DNA of 64,000 nucleotides from Emydura subglobosa (lineage: Eukaryota; Chordata; Testudines; Chelidae). The notes beneath the pieces were generated by a model. The model was not told the DNA's origin. It searched no databases and saw nothing but the letters and a program-made list of their open reading frames with translations. The stretch is taken from NCBI GenBank assembly GCA_007922225.1, contig ML679959.1, positions 20,717,230-20,781,229 of the forward strand, written 5' to 3'. Below, in pieces: positions 45,010-54,726 of this stretch. Numbering within the stretch: position 1 is the first letter of the stretch; each line of letters opens with the position of its first letter. The translations under genes and the position numbers were made by a program.

Positions 45010-45990
45010 CCTCCTGTGCTGCTGACCCGGTGGGCAGTCCGGTTCCTCCACTAATTACCACCACTCGCTAGTTGTGGTACTTCTTCCCGGGTGTTGCCAG
45101 CTCATTCAATATCCTTTGTCACTGTCTTCTGCCAGTTCTTCCTTTGCCTTCCTTGTTTTCACTTTCCTTCCTTAACTTGCTTAACAAGTTTCCCATTTTC
45201 CATATGGTGTACATGTTCCAACCATTTGAGCCTTCTTTCTTTGATATTTTCTAACATGTCCTGCTCTGTCAGTTCCCTCATTCTTGATTTTGTTATTTTG
45301 TCTTTCCATGCAATGTGTGGTATCATCCTCAGCCATTTATGATGGGCAGCCATCATCCTTTCTTTAGCTATGGTCATCAATCAAGTGTGTCTACTCCATG
45401 CAGAAGCATGGTCAGTACAATCACATGCTATAGTCTGACTCTTAGTTTGGGTGGAAACCTCTTTGACCAGGGGTGGTTCATCTTTCCAAAAGTTCATCCT
45501 TCTATTCTCATATGACTACCTTTATCACAGCCACCTTCAAATCTCATCACTCCCCAGACAGCAGAGCTTTTCTACCTGTTCAATTTCTTTTTCCATCAAT
45601 GAACATCTTTGCACTTGTAGTCCCATTTCCTATTTATGTAACCTTGGCTTTTCCAGCATTACTTTCAGTCTAGTTTTTGCTGCTTCCTGTTCTACCTCAG
45701 ATGTAAAGATGGTCTTTCTGTTACAAATCATACTTAGTAAAACAATGTCAACGCAAAGTCAAGGTCATGTAATATCTCCACTAACCCATTTTATGCCCAC
45801 CACTATGCCTTTTGTTTTCCACTTCACTAATGCAAAGACAATTGCTGATCAGACACCCTCATCTAACTCCAGTCACAACAACAAAACCATTCACCCAGGC
45901 CTGTATCTGATCTTACTGCACATCTACTTCCATCATATAAACTCCTTATTGTGTTGGTCAGCTCATCTGGTATCCTATACAAAAAATAAA
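45010..45990 (-). mobile_element. Decayed non-LTR reverse transcriptase, lineage other than CR1
   Basis: Reading the minus strand from about 45990 down, broken frames give successive landmarks of a non-LTR reverse transcriptase. They are TNTIRSLYDG (about 45959-45930); VVVTGVR-stop-GC (about 45882-45853), the conserved TGVRQGC block of the palm; LCVDIVLLS (45758-45732), the position of the F/Y-x-D-D catalytic box, where only one aspartate remains; then 'EQEAAKTRLKVMLEK', 'MEKEIEQVEKLCCLGS', 'AHHKWLRMIPHIAWKDKI', 'RRLKWLEHVHHMENGKLV', and a tail resembling 'RKNWQKTVTKDIE' before about 45020. Several frameshifts and stops separate the blocks. The endonuclease is not present. The C-terminal 'RRLKWLxH' style is that of RTE-like or related elements, not CR1, but the clade is uncertain. 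Long plus-strand frames here (for example 45451-45999) are antisense shadows. Confidence 0.75.
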
Positions 45991-46069
45991 ACATTTTAGT
46001 TTAAAATAAGAAGTATCTCAATTGCACTGATTAAATCCCATTTTTGTATACTTGACAATAGCAACAACA

Positions 46070-46290
46070 ATACTTTCAGATTTCTGGATGGAAAGTGCCA
46101 CACTGGTGCAAAGTGCTTTATAAATATGAGCAAATTTAGTCTTACATCATCCCAGTGAGATAGGTAAATCTTTACCATCTCCATTATAGAGACAGGAAAA
46201 TCAAAGCTCAGAGCAATCAAGTGATTTGCCAAAGGTCATGCGGCAGGCCAATGTCAGAGCCGGGAACAGACCAGGTCGCCAAACTTCTAG
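46070..46290 (-). mobile_element. SINE, minus strand
   Basis: Plus-strand reading: 'gtgcaaagtgctttataaat', 'catcatcccagtgagatagg', 'ttaccatctccattatagag' and 'acaggaaaatcaaagctcag', then 'agtgatttgccaaaggtcat' and 'gcggcaggccaatgtcagag' followed by 'ccgggaacagaccagg'. This is the reverse of the 3' core, core and part of the head of a MIR/CORE-like SINE. Confidence 0.8.
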
Positions 46291-46958
46291 TCATTTTCAC
46301 AATCCACCCCACCATTCTTCCTTTCTCCACATTCTTCTGTCCCTTTTGGAATTAGGTGTCTACATCACTCATCAACTATTTTTTCCATGGGTCAGCAAAT
46401 TATACAGGTGAGATAGTACTGGTCGTGTCCCAACACCCATTTTCTGTCCAGTTAATACAACAGCTTTACCCGATAAGTCACTTCTAATCATGGCCTTAGA
46501 TATGAAAATAGTAACAATTAATTATTGATAGGGAATTCTCATCACAGACAGATACATGTATTGTTTTCTCACCCAAATAAATAGTCTTTTTAGGGAATTA
46601 AATTTTGAAAGAGACCCAAGGACTTTTCTTTCCTATGATAATGAGTACAAACAGCCAGCACAGTGAACTACAACAATTTGCATAACCAATACACTTCATA
46701 AGAAACTGTATAATACACACCTAGCACTATAAGATGATTAAGCAGAGCGGAGACTATAAATAGAACAGAAGAAAAAATTAAATAATCCTTGCTGGGGCTC
46801 CTTTTTGATCTATAAATGGAAACCCTGGGTGGTGGTGTACGTACTAATCTTTTAGCTTTAGTTTGTCCTCTTTTTCTTTAGGCACGTTGGCCTAAGTTTC
46901 TGGTTGTAGTTGCTTTCATTTTCTACCACAATCACTGATGAATTGTATTAAATTATTT
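46291..46958. other. Unannotated stretch
   Basis: No gene or repeat is recognised. Confidence 0.4.
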
Positions 46959-47049
46959 GGGCCAAGATACTCAAAGGTATTTAGGAGCCTCACTCCTATT
47001 GAAACCAAAAGGGAATTAGGTACCTAAATACATTCTGAGGATCTGAGCC
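46959..47049. mobile_element. Foldback miniature element, 91 bp
   Basis: The left end is 'gggccaagatactcaaaggt' followed by 'atttaggagcct'. The right end, reverse-complemented, is 'ggctcagatcctcagaatgt' followed by 'atttaggtacct'. The inner 'ctcctattgaaaccaaaagg' is the pivot. It is a clear member of the GATTTTCA/TTTAGGTGCCTAA family. Confidence 0.7.
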
Positions 47050-47361
47050 ATAGTCATTTTTTTCCTAACAGGCTGCACACATCACGAGCCTGGCTCCAGA
47101 AAATCATGAATTTGGCTTAAAAATCATGAGATTTTCAAACAATAATAAATGCTTGGGTTCTTTTTTTTGTTGTTGTTTAAATTAAAGCTGAGGTTCTCAG
47201 GGAATCATGAGATTCCCAGCCGCTGGGGCTTTAAGAAAGACACTAAAAAACTCAACAGTGATGATCAAATTAATAGAGTTGGCAACACAGAGCTAGCCTT
47301 TCTCTGAGGGCACCTGTTAATTTTAATTCTGTCATGAGAACTGTCAACATGGATTTTATTA
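47050..47361. other. Unannotated stretch
   Basis: 'aaaatcatgaatttggctta' and 'aaaatcatgagattttcaaa' around 47099-47140 are two similar words, and 'ggaatcatgagattcccagc' follows at 47201. They may be part of a small dispersed repeat, but I cannot define it. A TTGTTGTTG patch occurs at 47168-47177. Confidence 0.4.
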
Positions 47362-47612
47362 TTTTTATCACAGGAACACCTATAGCCCCGAACTGAAATC
47401 AGGGCCCGACTGAGATCTTCATCCACATGGTAACATAAGAGTCCCTGCCCCAAAGAGTTTACAACACACTAGACAGAGCGTGGGAGAAAAGAAATATTGT
47501 CTTCATTTTACAGATGGAGAAGGGTGGCACAGCAACAGATGAAATGACTTGTCCAGTGTCAAGCAGGAACTTTGGGATTCCTGTCTGGCAGACTATCACC
47601 CCCACTCTGAGA
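47362..47612 (-). mobile_element. SINE, minus strand, near full length
   Basis: Plus-strand reading: 'ccgaactgaaatcagggccc', 'gagtccctgccccaaagagt' (tail complement), 'attgtcttcattttacagat' followed by 'ggagaaggg' and 'atgacttgtccagtgtcaag' (core complement), then 'ttgggattcctgtctggcag' (head complement). Confidence 0.78.
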
Positions 47613-48462
47613 CATATATAAGAGCAAGTACAGAGCAGGGAGGATGTGGAGACATAACTGAGCATTCAATTCATCTGGGAACATTCCCTCCAGGATTGGT
47701 TGGTCAGTCAGGCACACCCAATACAAAGGGGGCTCAGGGCAAATGAAGGTTTAGAAGAGCCTTGCACAGAAAGGAACCACAAGAAGAAATTGCTAGAATT
47801 GCCTGTTTTAGTCTTAATGCAACAATATTCTGTCAAGTCTCTCAAGCAAGCAATTTCTGTGTCTGGTGTGGGTGCTTCTGTAGCCACACACAAGTGGCTA
47901 TTGATTCAACACAATATATTTGGGCAGGAGCAATGATAGCCACGGAACTGAACATTTTACTCTGATCTTCTGAGGACTGATCTCCTCCTCCCACAGGACG
48001 GAAGATTTGGGAAGAAAAACTCTGTGTCCTCTTCACTGGAGTTTTCCCTAAATTGTTCCATGGGAAGGATGGAAGTTTTGCCTCCTATGCGGCAAAGACG
48101 GCATTTTTTAAACTCACATCTGATCCTGTGGGAGCAACAGAAGGCCAGATCAACCATGCCTAACACCATGGAACCCTGGTCCATGACTAAGACTCCTACG
48201 TGCCATGGTAATAAAACCTATAATAATGTGTAGTACCCCTTTTCTTCCGCACCAGCTCTAGGTCCCCCAGCCTCTAGTGCATATCTGGGAGGTTCCCACA
48301 GGGCATAGGCGGACCATGGAAAAGTTCCAAGTTATTTGTATATAGATTGTCATGAAAACATTTCTTACCAAACAACCCCACAGACAGACGTTACAGGCTA
48401 CATATGCAAGCCTTGTTATTTTTCCCCCAGTTTGTGTGTTCTGGAAAATATAAACCTTCAGT
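47613..48462. other. Unannotated stretch
   Basis: Overlapping frames on both strands lie at 47700-48233, none with a motif. No repeat is recognised. Confidence 0.4.
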
Positions 48463-49270
48463 CATTCACAAGAACAGCCAGACTAGATCAAACCAATGGT
48501 CCATCTAGCCCAGTATCCTGTCTTCCGACAGTGGCCAATGCCAGGTGTTTCAGAGGAAATGAACAGAACAGGCAAACATCAAGTGATCCATCCCATCGCC
48601 CATTCCCAACTTCTGGCAAACAGAGGCTATGGTCACTTCAGAGCCTGGTTTTGCATCCCTGCCCATCCTGGCTAATAGCCATCGATGGACCTATCCTCCA
48701 TGAACTTATCTAGTTCTCTTTTGAACCCTGTTATAGTCTTGGCTTTCACAATATCCTCTGGCAAAGAATTCCTCAGGTTTACTGTGCACTGGGTGAAGAA
48801 ATATTTCCTTTTGTTCGGTTTTGGTGACCCCTTGGTTCTTCTGTTATGAGAAGGAGTAAATAACATTCCTTATTTACTTTCTCCACACAAGTCATGATTC
48901 CCCCTTAGTCATCTCTTTTCCAAAGCTCAGAAGTCTCAGTCTTATCAATCTCTCCTCATATGAAAGCTGTTCGTTCCATACCCCTAATCATTTTTGTTGC
49001 CCTTTTCTGTACCTTTTCCAATTCCAATGTATCTTTTTGGAGATGGGGCAACCGGATCTGCATGCAGTATTCAAGATGTGGGTGTACCATGGATTTACAC
49101 AGAGTCAATATGATATTTTCTGTTTTATTATCTATCCCTTTCCTAATGATGCTAGCTTTTCTGATTGCCACTGCACACTGAGTGGATGTTTTCAGAGAAC
49201 TATTCACAATGACTCCGAGATCTCTTCCTTGAGTGGTGACAGCTAATTTAGACCCATCATTTTATATGCG
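48463..49270 (-). mobile_element. CR1-type non-LTR retrotransposon, second subfamily
   Basis: The plus strand starts with the element's 3' end ('cattcacaagaacagccaga', 'caatggtccatctagcccag', 'tatcctgtcttccgacagtg', 'gccaatgccaggtgtttcag') and then runs antisense through the C-terminal ORF2 region to about 49270, where similarity stops. The terminus and the protein differ from the 'tctatgattc' copies, so it is a distinct CR1 lineage that is common in turtles. 5'-truncated, with small deletions. Confidence 0.88.
48672..49207 (-). pseudogene. CR1-type ORF2 C-terminal remnant, broken
   Basis: Two minus-strand frames represent one protein. The first (49207-48956) carries 'SSLKTSTQCAVAIRKAS', 'RKGIDNKTENIILTLCKSM', 'VHPHLEYCMQIRLPHLQKD' and 'LELEKVQKRATKMIRGMER'. 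These are the blocks that follow the reverse transcriptase palm in CR1-like elements. The second (48866-48672) carries 'KRKYFFTQCTVNLRNSLPED' and 'FKRELDKFMEDRSIDGY', the extreme C-terminus. The region between (48955-48867) is out of frame, and a segment equivalent to the 'RGDMIEVYKIM' block appears deleted. The palm, catalytic residues and endonuclease are absent. It is not functional. Confidence 0.85.
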
Positions 49271-50027
49271 TTCCAGCACAAACATTATGAAAGTAAGTCA
49301 TTTACGCAGTAATGGCCAAAGGTTAAATTCACATATTTTACTGCTGACTTCACTTGTCTTAACCTTTGAAGCTTGGTTGTGAAAATCCCTTGCTTTTCCA
49401 CATAAAACACACAGAAGAAAATCAGTCAACTACAGGTTTGAGATTACACAGGGATGTTCAAAGATATAATACCTCTCTCTCTACCATCCGTTTTCCAGCA
49501 ACACCCCTAGGGTCACATTCTAAAGCCTTGGGAATTCGGAAATGCTGCACGCTGGCCAAAACGATGCTCTCTTTATTTTAGGAGGGCAGATCCCCAGCTG
49601 TTTGTGTATGGTCATAGCTTCAGTGACTCCACAAGGCGTTGGTGAGTGAGAGGTGTGGTGGATTCTGAAGGAATGGGCTCTTGGGATTGGGGTGAGGAAG
49701 AGAGGGAGTGGGTAGGTTTTTCTTCAAACCACACTTTGACACCACAAGTTATTTGTACGAGATCCAGTTGTCATTGAAAAAAATGATACCACAAAGCAGG
49801 ACAACACAGCCATAATGCCATATCCCTATCAGCTAGCACTGGCTAATGAAATAGAGTTACAGGCATTTTACATCTCATCCAAGGTCCTAGCAGATGTTTG
49901 TATCCCCTCCAAGGCCACCCAGAATCTATTCATGGGACACTGGAATAAGAGGGGAAGCCTGATCAGAGCCTTCTTCACACTCTGCCTTAGCTTTCCCTAG
50001 CTACAGACAGAGGCCTCAGGCTTATTT
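49271..50027. other. Unannotated stretch (possible 3' UTR of the frame at 50028)
   Basis: No repeat is recognised. A minus-strand AATAAA lies at 49577-49572. If the open frame at 50028-50357 were a terminal exon, this stretch would be its 3' untranslated region. Otherwise I see nothing in it. Confidence 0.35.
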
Positions 50028-50357
50028 CTAAGACAAGCTCTCCATTTCAGCAGCTGCTATGACCAGCCGCCTGTGAAGAGTCCGGGGCACCTCAGCTTCA
50101 AGCAGTGAGAGTAAAGTAAAGCAGCTGGGCAGGATCTTTTTCAGCTCCTGCTGCTTCAGTTCAGAGGGGCAGGCTAACATCAGCCTCTTCTCCCTGCCCC
50201 GACCAGCCCTAGAAGATCTCTCCTGGACTGAAGAGGGCAACTGCCCCAGGTCTCTGCTGGAGAAACATCCCAAAGGCTCGCTCTGAATCAGTCTAGGGAT
50301 GGATCCTGGAGAGGAACCAGAAAGGAAGTTGTAGGCAGCAGGCTGCTCAGGGCGCAT
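50028..50357 (-). CDS. Unrecognised open frame, possible terminal exon
   Basis: The minus strand carries 109 codons without a stop, at higher GC than its surroundings and free of repeat signatures. The predicted chain is mixed: a Ser/Pro/Gly-rich first half, a basic patch 'RSSRAGRGREKR' near the middle, then a likely helical C-terminus ('SELKQQELKKILPSCFTLLS', then 'LLEAEVPRTLHRRLVIAAAE'). A good splice-acceptor-like sequence, 'tggttcctctccag', ends at 50306 on this strand. An exon could therefore start at 50305 (codon phase 1), and the ATG at 50357 need not be the start. The stop at 50030-50028 is followed 450 bases on by AATAAA. I do not recognise the protein and name no function. It may equally be a chance frame. 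Confidence 0.2.
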   Translation of the reverse strand: MRPEQPAAYNFLSGSSPGSIPRLIQSEPLGCFSSRDLGQLPSSVQERSSRAGRGREKRLMLACPSELKQQELKKILPSCFTLLSLLEAEVPRTLHRRLVIAAAEMESLS

Positions 50358-50371
50358 CGTCGCTCTGGGTA

Positions 50372-50606
50372 AAGGCGTGTTCCTAGCTTGAGTTAGCTAA
50401 TGGGAGGGAAAATCGTAGTGAGAAGGCACAAGCAAGTCTGTAGTTTTCAGATGTGTTAGCAGGGCCAGTGAAGGAGCAGGAGGGGAGAGTTTACCTTGAC
50501 AGGCCAGCTTGTGTGAACGATACAAACTGTCTTGTCCTCACCAGGACGTTCCCTCATGTTAGCTAATCTGAGGTGAGAACACACCCTTTCTCCCTAGTGA
50601 AGACAG
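50372..50606. mobile_element. Foldback element, about 235 bp
   Basis: The left arm 'aaaggcgtgttcctagcttg' and 'agttagctaatgggagggaa' then 'aatcgtagtgagaagg' pairs with the reverse complement of the right arm, 'aagggtgtgttctcacctca', 'gattagctaacatgagggaa' and 'cgtcctggtgaggac'. Each arm is about 60 bp, with a spacer of about 110 bp. No coding frame. The arms match a high-copy turtle word ('gtgttctta..ttagctaac'). Confidence 0.65.
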
Positions 50607-51659
50607 GGGCTAGGAGTCAGAGGGCATCCTGGGGTTGGTGAGAGAGGGGCAGTAGGGATCTGAGCAAAGGGGTTGTGTGTGTTGGGGAGCAGGAGGGAGG
50701 CTGTAGGCGTGGGTGGGAGGTCTTTTCAAACAAATGCAAGACTCCAAAAACTTTCTAAATCACATTCACCAGTCTCCCACCAGGGCTGTTGTTCAGAACA
50801 GCCAGGGCAGTTTTCAGTTTGGGTGCATCTCCCTAGCAATTTGTACATTCCCATCAGGAGCACTAGCTGAATTAAAAATACCCCTGTGTTTTGCAGAGCT
50901 TGGCTTTGACGCCAAACTGCCCTGCAGTCTCCTCCTCACTCCCCACTCTTGTTGATGGTTGCTCAGGCAGCCTGCTCCTTTGGGAATAACCCTGGGCATG
51001 CACAAGGCAGCAGTATTTTCTCCCCATCACTGCCTCCAGTTCAGAGAACATTTTCATTGCAAACATGTAAACATTTGTAGCAAACCATCCATTAGAGAAA
51101 CAAAGGCAAGTTCTGAGCTATGAATGGAAATCCGCCTGCATCTGTTCCTCTCTTGTCAAATGTGTCACCTTGTACTTCCTAAGCGATCGGATCCTTCTCC
51201 TGACGCATGCACATTAACGGGAGCTGCATAAACAGCATCCAGGAGAGAATTAGACCCCTTAAGGGTATAGCAAAAGCACTCAGCATTGCTTCGCAGCCCT
51301 ACAACACTCTTGACAAGAGAAGAGAGGCAGAAGCACATCTGTCAACGCAGTTGATAGTGTATGTCAACATCAGTGCTTTCCATGGTTATAAAGAATTTGA
51401 TTGAATAAAGGGTCAGGCAATGAACCACAAGAGTGGGTCAATCGTACGCCTTTCATGGCCTGGAGTATTACACTTCACCAAATTGGTGACATGAGCTAAG
51501 TACAATATATTGCCTAGCACACAAGCAGAGGAAATATTTAACTGCATTTTAACTGTTGCATCTTCCCCATTGACAGTGTTCCCATCAGATCCCCCACGTC
51601 CATCAGATTGCCACACATTCCTTTGCTTCTTGTGTGATCTCAGCATGGATAAATGAGCC
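50607..51659. other. Unannotated stretch
   Basis: G-rich at 50620-50725. Several short overlapping frames at 50673-51066 have no motif. No repeat is recognised. Confidence 0.4.
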
Positions 51660-52060
51660 TGAGATATTAAAATGTAATTTGTTCAGATCTTTGCCTTCAG
51701 GGCGAGAACTAAGATGCTGCCATCAGCCAGAAAATTTGTGATCTAATTTAGAAGCAGTGAGGCATGCTGTCTTTTCTTTGAGGCTTTAAAAAACACAGCC
51801 AGGTTCTCATTTTTATATGGTCTATTAAAAGATTTTTTTTAAGCAATAAACAAAGTTCTTCCTTACATTGGAGCACACCGGGCTAACACGTGAACGTATT
51901 AAGCTGTGAGCTGCTGGCCCTGCACATTATTCTCTGTCACAGCCAGGATGGCAGTTATTATATTTTGATTAGGAGCTTGCATGGCATCTCATCACCAAGC
52001 TGTCTTAGCTTCTTTTTGTGATTGCGGTTCATATTCTGGGCCAGAAAGGGGAAAGGTGGG
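51660..52060. promoter_or_regulatory. Candidate conserved non-coding block
   Basis: This repeat-free, balanced-composition segment includes 'ggctttaaaaaacacagcca', 'gcaataaacaaagttcttcc' (FOX-like 'ataaacaaa'), 'gaacgtattaagctgtgagc' and 'attatattttgattaggagc'. It has the texture of a conserved enhancer. Inferred from composition only. Confidence 0.25.
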
Positions 52061-52387
52061 TTATTTTGATTCATTTCTACCACCAACCAGCCTGGTAAGT
52101 ATGTAAATGGCTGTTCTACGATTTTCTATGCACGTCTACAAAGTTCTTAAATGGGTTGAACAGAGTGGTGTGTGGTGGTTCTAACTGGGGATGGCCTCAG
52201 ATGGTTAGAGGTTGAAGTTTGGTTCAGAGAAGCAAATCTGTGTTTCCGCTGTTTCTCCAAACAATCCAAACCTCTTGACTTTGCCAAAACTAGGTTAGAA
52301 ATGTCACAAAACATGAGGATATGGGGAGTCTGTCTAACTCAAACAGGATTTCACACCCACAGCTCCAATGGCAGATATACCCTTAGA

Positions 52388-52612
52388 CTTCCCCAGTGTT
52401 TCCTACTAGATAGAGCACTGGACTGGAACTTGGGAGACCTGGGTTCAACTCCTGGTTCAACACCTTTGCTAGATGACCTTGAGCAAGTTATTTCACCTCT
52501 GCGCCTCAATTTCCCCATCTATAAAATGGCGATGATAATATTTACCGCCTTTGTAAACACTTCGAGATGTATGGCTGAAAAACACTCTATAAGAAATAGG
52601 TGTTATTAATAT
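52388..52612 (+). mobile_element. SINE, full head and core
   Basis: The head 'cctactagatagagcactgg' (A-box region) is followed by 'gagacctgggttcaactcct', whose B box 'ggttcaactcc' is nearly canonical. The core is 'ccttgagcaagttatttcac', 'ctcaatttccccatctataa' then 'aatggcgatgataatattta'. The end is 'aacactctataagaaatagg' then 'tgttattaatatt'. It is the copy with the best preserved pol III B box. It belongs to the variant ending in a 'tataagaaataggtgttatt' tail rather than the 'ggggcagggact' tail. Confidence 0.88.
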
Positions 52613-52755
52613 TAGAAAATGGCAAAGTATTGAAGTGGATAAAATGTTATTCGGCTGTCCATATCAGCAGGAACCTAAGAATGCAGTAATACACATATAA
52701 TAAAAAAGAATGTCACAAACCACTAGTTAATTAAACCTTTCAGAACTTCAAAACA

Positions 52756-52970
52756 GGCTCTGATTCTGCAAATATAACATGCCCAGTGTGTGATATGTTT
52801 CCACAGCCCCCTCGTGCTTGATCAACAGAGAATGAGTTTACTACCACTCTCAACTGGTATCAGCAAAGACAGCAGTCTCCCCCAAAGACTTCGTGCATGT
52901 CTAACTTTCCCATTGACTTCAGTGAAACTACACAAAATGCATCAGGTTAAGTACGTGCAGAATCGGGACC
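52756..52970. mobile_element. Palindromic miniature element, about 215 bp
   Basis: The left end is 'ggctctgattctgcaaatat'. The right end, reverse-complemented, is 'ggtcccgattctgcacgtac'. Inside are 'cccattgacttcagtgaaac' and 'tgcatcaggttaagtacgtg'. Same group as 20800-20912. Part of the middle looks unrelated and may be an insertion. Confidence 0.55.
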
Positions 52971-53940
52971 TTCATTTGGATTGAGAGAGGTTTTTGGTTG
53001 TTTTCTTTTTTTAAATTATTATATCCATACCAATACCCCCATCCTTCATTGTAACCACCACCAATTAAGAATTGCTGAATGAAATACTAACCTAATATAA
53101 TGGAAATTATTGCTTTTTCCCTATTGACAACTCCTAAGAAGTAAAACCGCTAATTTATAAAAGTCTTGCTGCTGTTGTGAAATGCAAAAATTTTTGTCTA
53201 AATTAAATGCAGCTTAACACAAATGACTGAACTATCCATGTTTCCAGGCTTTAAAGTAAATCAGACATTCATTGGATTCAAACAGACACAAACCAAATCC
53301 CCTTTCGGAATGCTAATTTCCTAAGAGCTTCTTAACTATACAATAAAAAGGTTTTCCAGGCTTTTTTATATTCCACCCTGCAATTCGACAGTAATACTGG
53401 CAGGAAGGCAAATATAATTCCATGGCAAACGTATTGTGGTAATGTATTAACAAGTGAGAAATAAGTGTTAGCTGCTTGTATGGCAGACAACATCTGCACC
53501 TTCAAACAACCTTAGCAGTGACAACGGGAATCCATCAGGAACACAGTTTAAAATTCCATTCACCTACTACTTGAGGTTCTGTCTAACTTAAGGTCTCTAT
53601 TGCAGACTTACTACAGAAAAGCAATTCAGCCTGAAATGACATGAAATTGGGGACCTCCAGTAAACATTTACATGTTTGATTTCAACCTTTCAGATATGAT
53701 CTCCCAAGATAAGTGGTTCTAGCTGCATAGAGAATAATAACCTAGGGCAAGGTGAAGAGGAGGATCGGCATGCTTGGTTGGATAGTTGCAGGGTACAGTG
53801 GTCCCACAAATACATCTGTTCCCTTTTTTCCCCCGTGTGTGGCAAGGGGAGGAAGCGGCAGCACTAGGCAATTCCTATTCTCCTTCCTTCCTTAAATCTA
53901 GTGTGAAACCAAACTATTTAAAGGAAGATAACTTTGTAAG
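52971..53940. other. Repeat-free stretch, possibly with conserved sequence
   Basis: No gene or repeat is recognised. The portion at 53090-53330 ('aaaaatttttgtctaaatta', 'aatgcagcttaacacaaatg', 'gtaaatcagacattcattgg') is AT-rich, non-repetitive and could be a conserved non-coding element. Confidence 0.35.
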
Positions 53941-54009
53941 GGTCTGACCAAAGCTCACTGAATTCAATAGAAAGGCTCCGGTTGACTTGAAAGGGCTTTG
54001 GATCAGGCC
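53941..54009. mobile_element. Miniature palindromic element, 69 bp, flanked by GTAAG
   Basis: The left arm is 'ggtctgaccaaagctcactg' followed by 'aattcaat'. The right arm, reverse-complemented, is 'ggcctgatccaaagcccttt' followed by 'caagtcaac'. The 5 bases on either side are both 'gtaag' (53936-53940 and 54010-54014), possibly a target duplication. Confidence 0.65.
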
Positions 54010-54635
54010 GTAAGTGCTGGCTTGTAAATATATGCATGTAACAAGGACAAACTATTCCTTCCACCTCCTGCCACCCCCCATTGAAAATAATATCAGAGAA
54101 CCCAAACTCAAAAAGTGTGTTCTCAGACCATATAATTTAGTGTTATATTGTACTTCTATAAATATATTTGATGTGGCTGTCGGTTGTTCATCGTGAATAT
54201 AAATACCATAACCCACATCTCAAAATAATACGCTCCTAGCCCCACAGTCAAATACAAGTTGCACAAATTGTTGCTGGGAAATTATACAGCCATATTACCA
54301 ATATTCCAAATTGTTCTGATTACATCTTTCATAGATCCTACCCATTTAACAGAGATAATTAGGTACCTTATACAGCCCTGGTATTAGAAAACCTACACTT
54401 TTTTTTGAAAGCAGTGTCTGCCAATCTGTACCATTTCTGGAACGTTTATAAATCACGAGTGCCACCTGGTGGCAAGCTGTAGAAACTGCAGAGCAGCCCA
54501 AGACTGATGAAGTGTGATTGCTTTGGATTTTCAATACTACGGGGTACTGCAGGCTGTAAACATTCTTTCTCCTGCAACAAAAACATACTGGAGATTTTGA
54601 GGCAGAATTTTTTCATCGTAGTCCATCTTAAGTGC
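54010..54635. other. Unannotated stretch
   Basis: No gene or repeat is recognised. The minus-strand frame at 54446-54847 (133 codons) has no motif and runs into a repeat fragment. Confidence 0.4.
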
Positions 54636-54726
54636 CTGATTTTTAGAGTGACTAAGCACCTACAACTCCAGTTGAAGTCACTGACTCTGTAACGTAAGAG
54701 AACTTCCTGAAAGGTGCTGAGTGCCC
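54636..54726. repeat. Foldback-family fragment
   Basis: 'cctgatttttagagtgacta' then 'agcacctacaactccagttg' and 'aagtcactgactctgtaacg', 'aaaggtgctgagtgcccttt'. These are the left arm and centre of the 'ctgattttcagagtgctgagcacc' type, related to the inner arms at 14229-14451. Confidence 0.55.

Noticed and set aside
45451..45999. 182-codon plus-strand open frame, the longest in the window
   Set aside because: It is antisense to the decayed reverse transcriptase on the minus strand, whose motifs explain the sequence.
48336..48713. 125-codon plus-strand open frame
   Set aside because: Antisense translation of the 3' end of the second CR1-type element.
52172..52609. 145-codon plus-strand open frame
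   Set aside because: The second half is translated SINE sequence.
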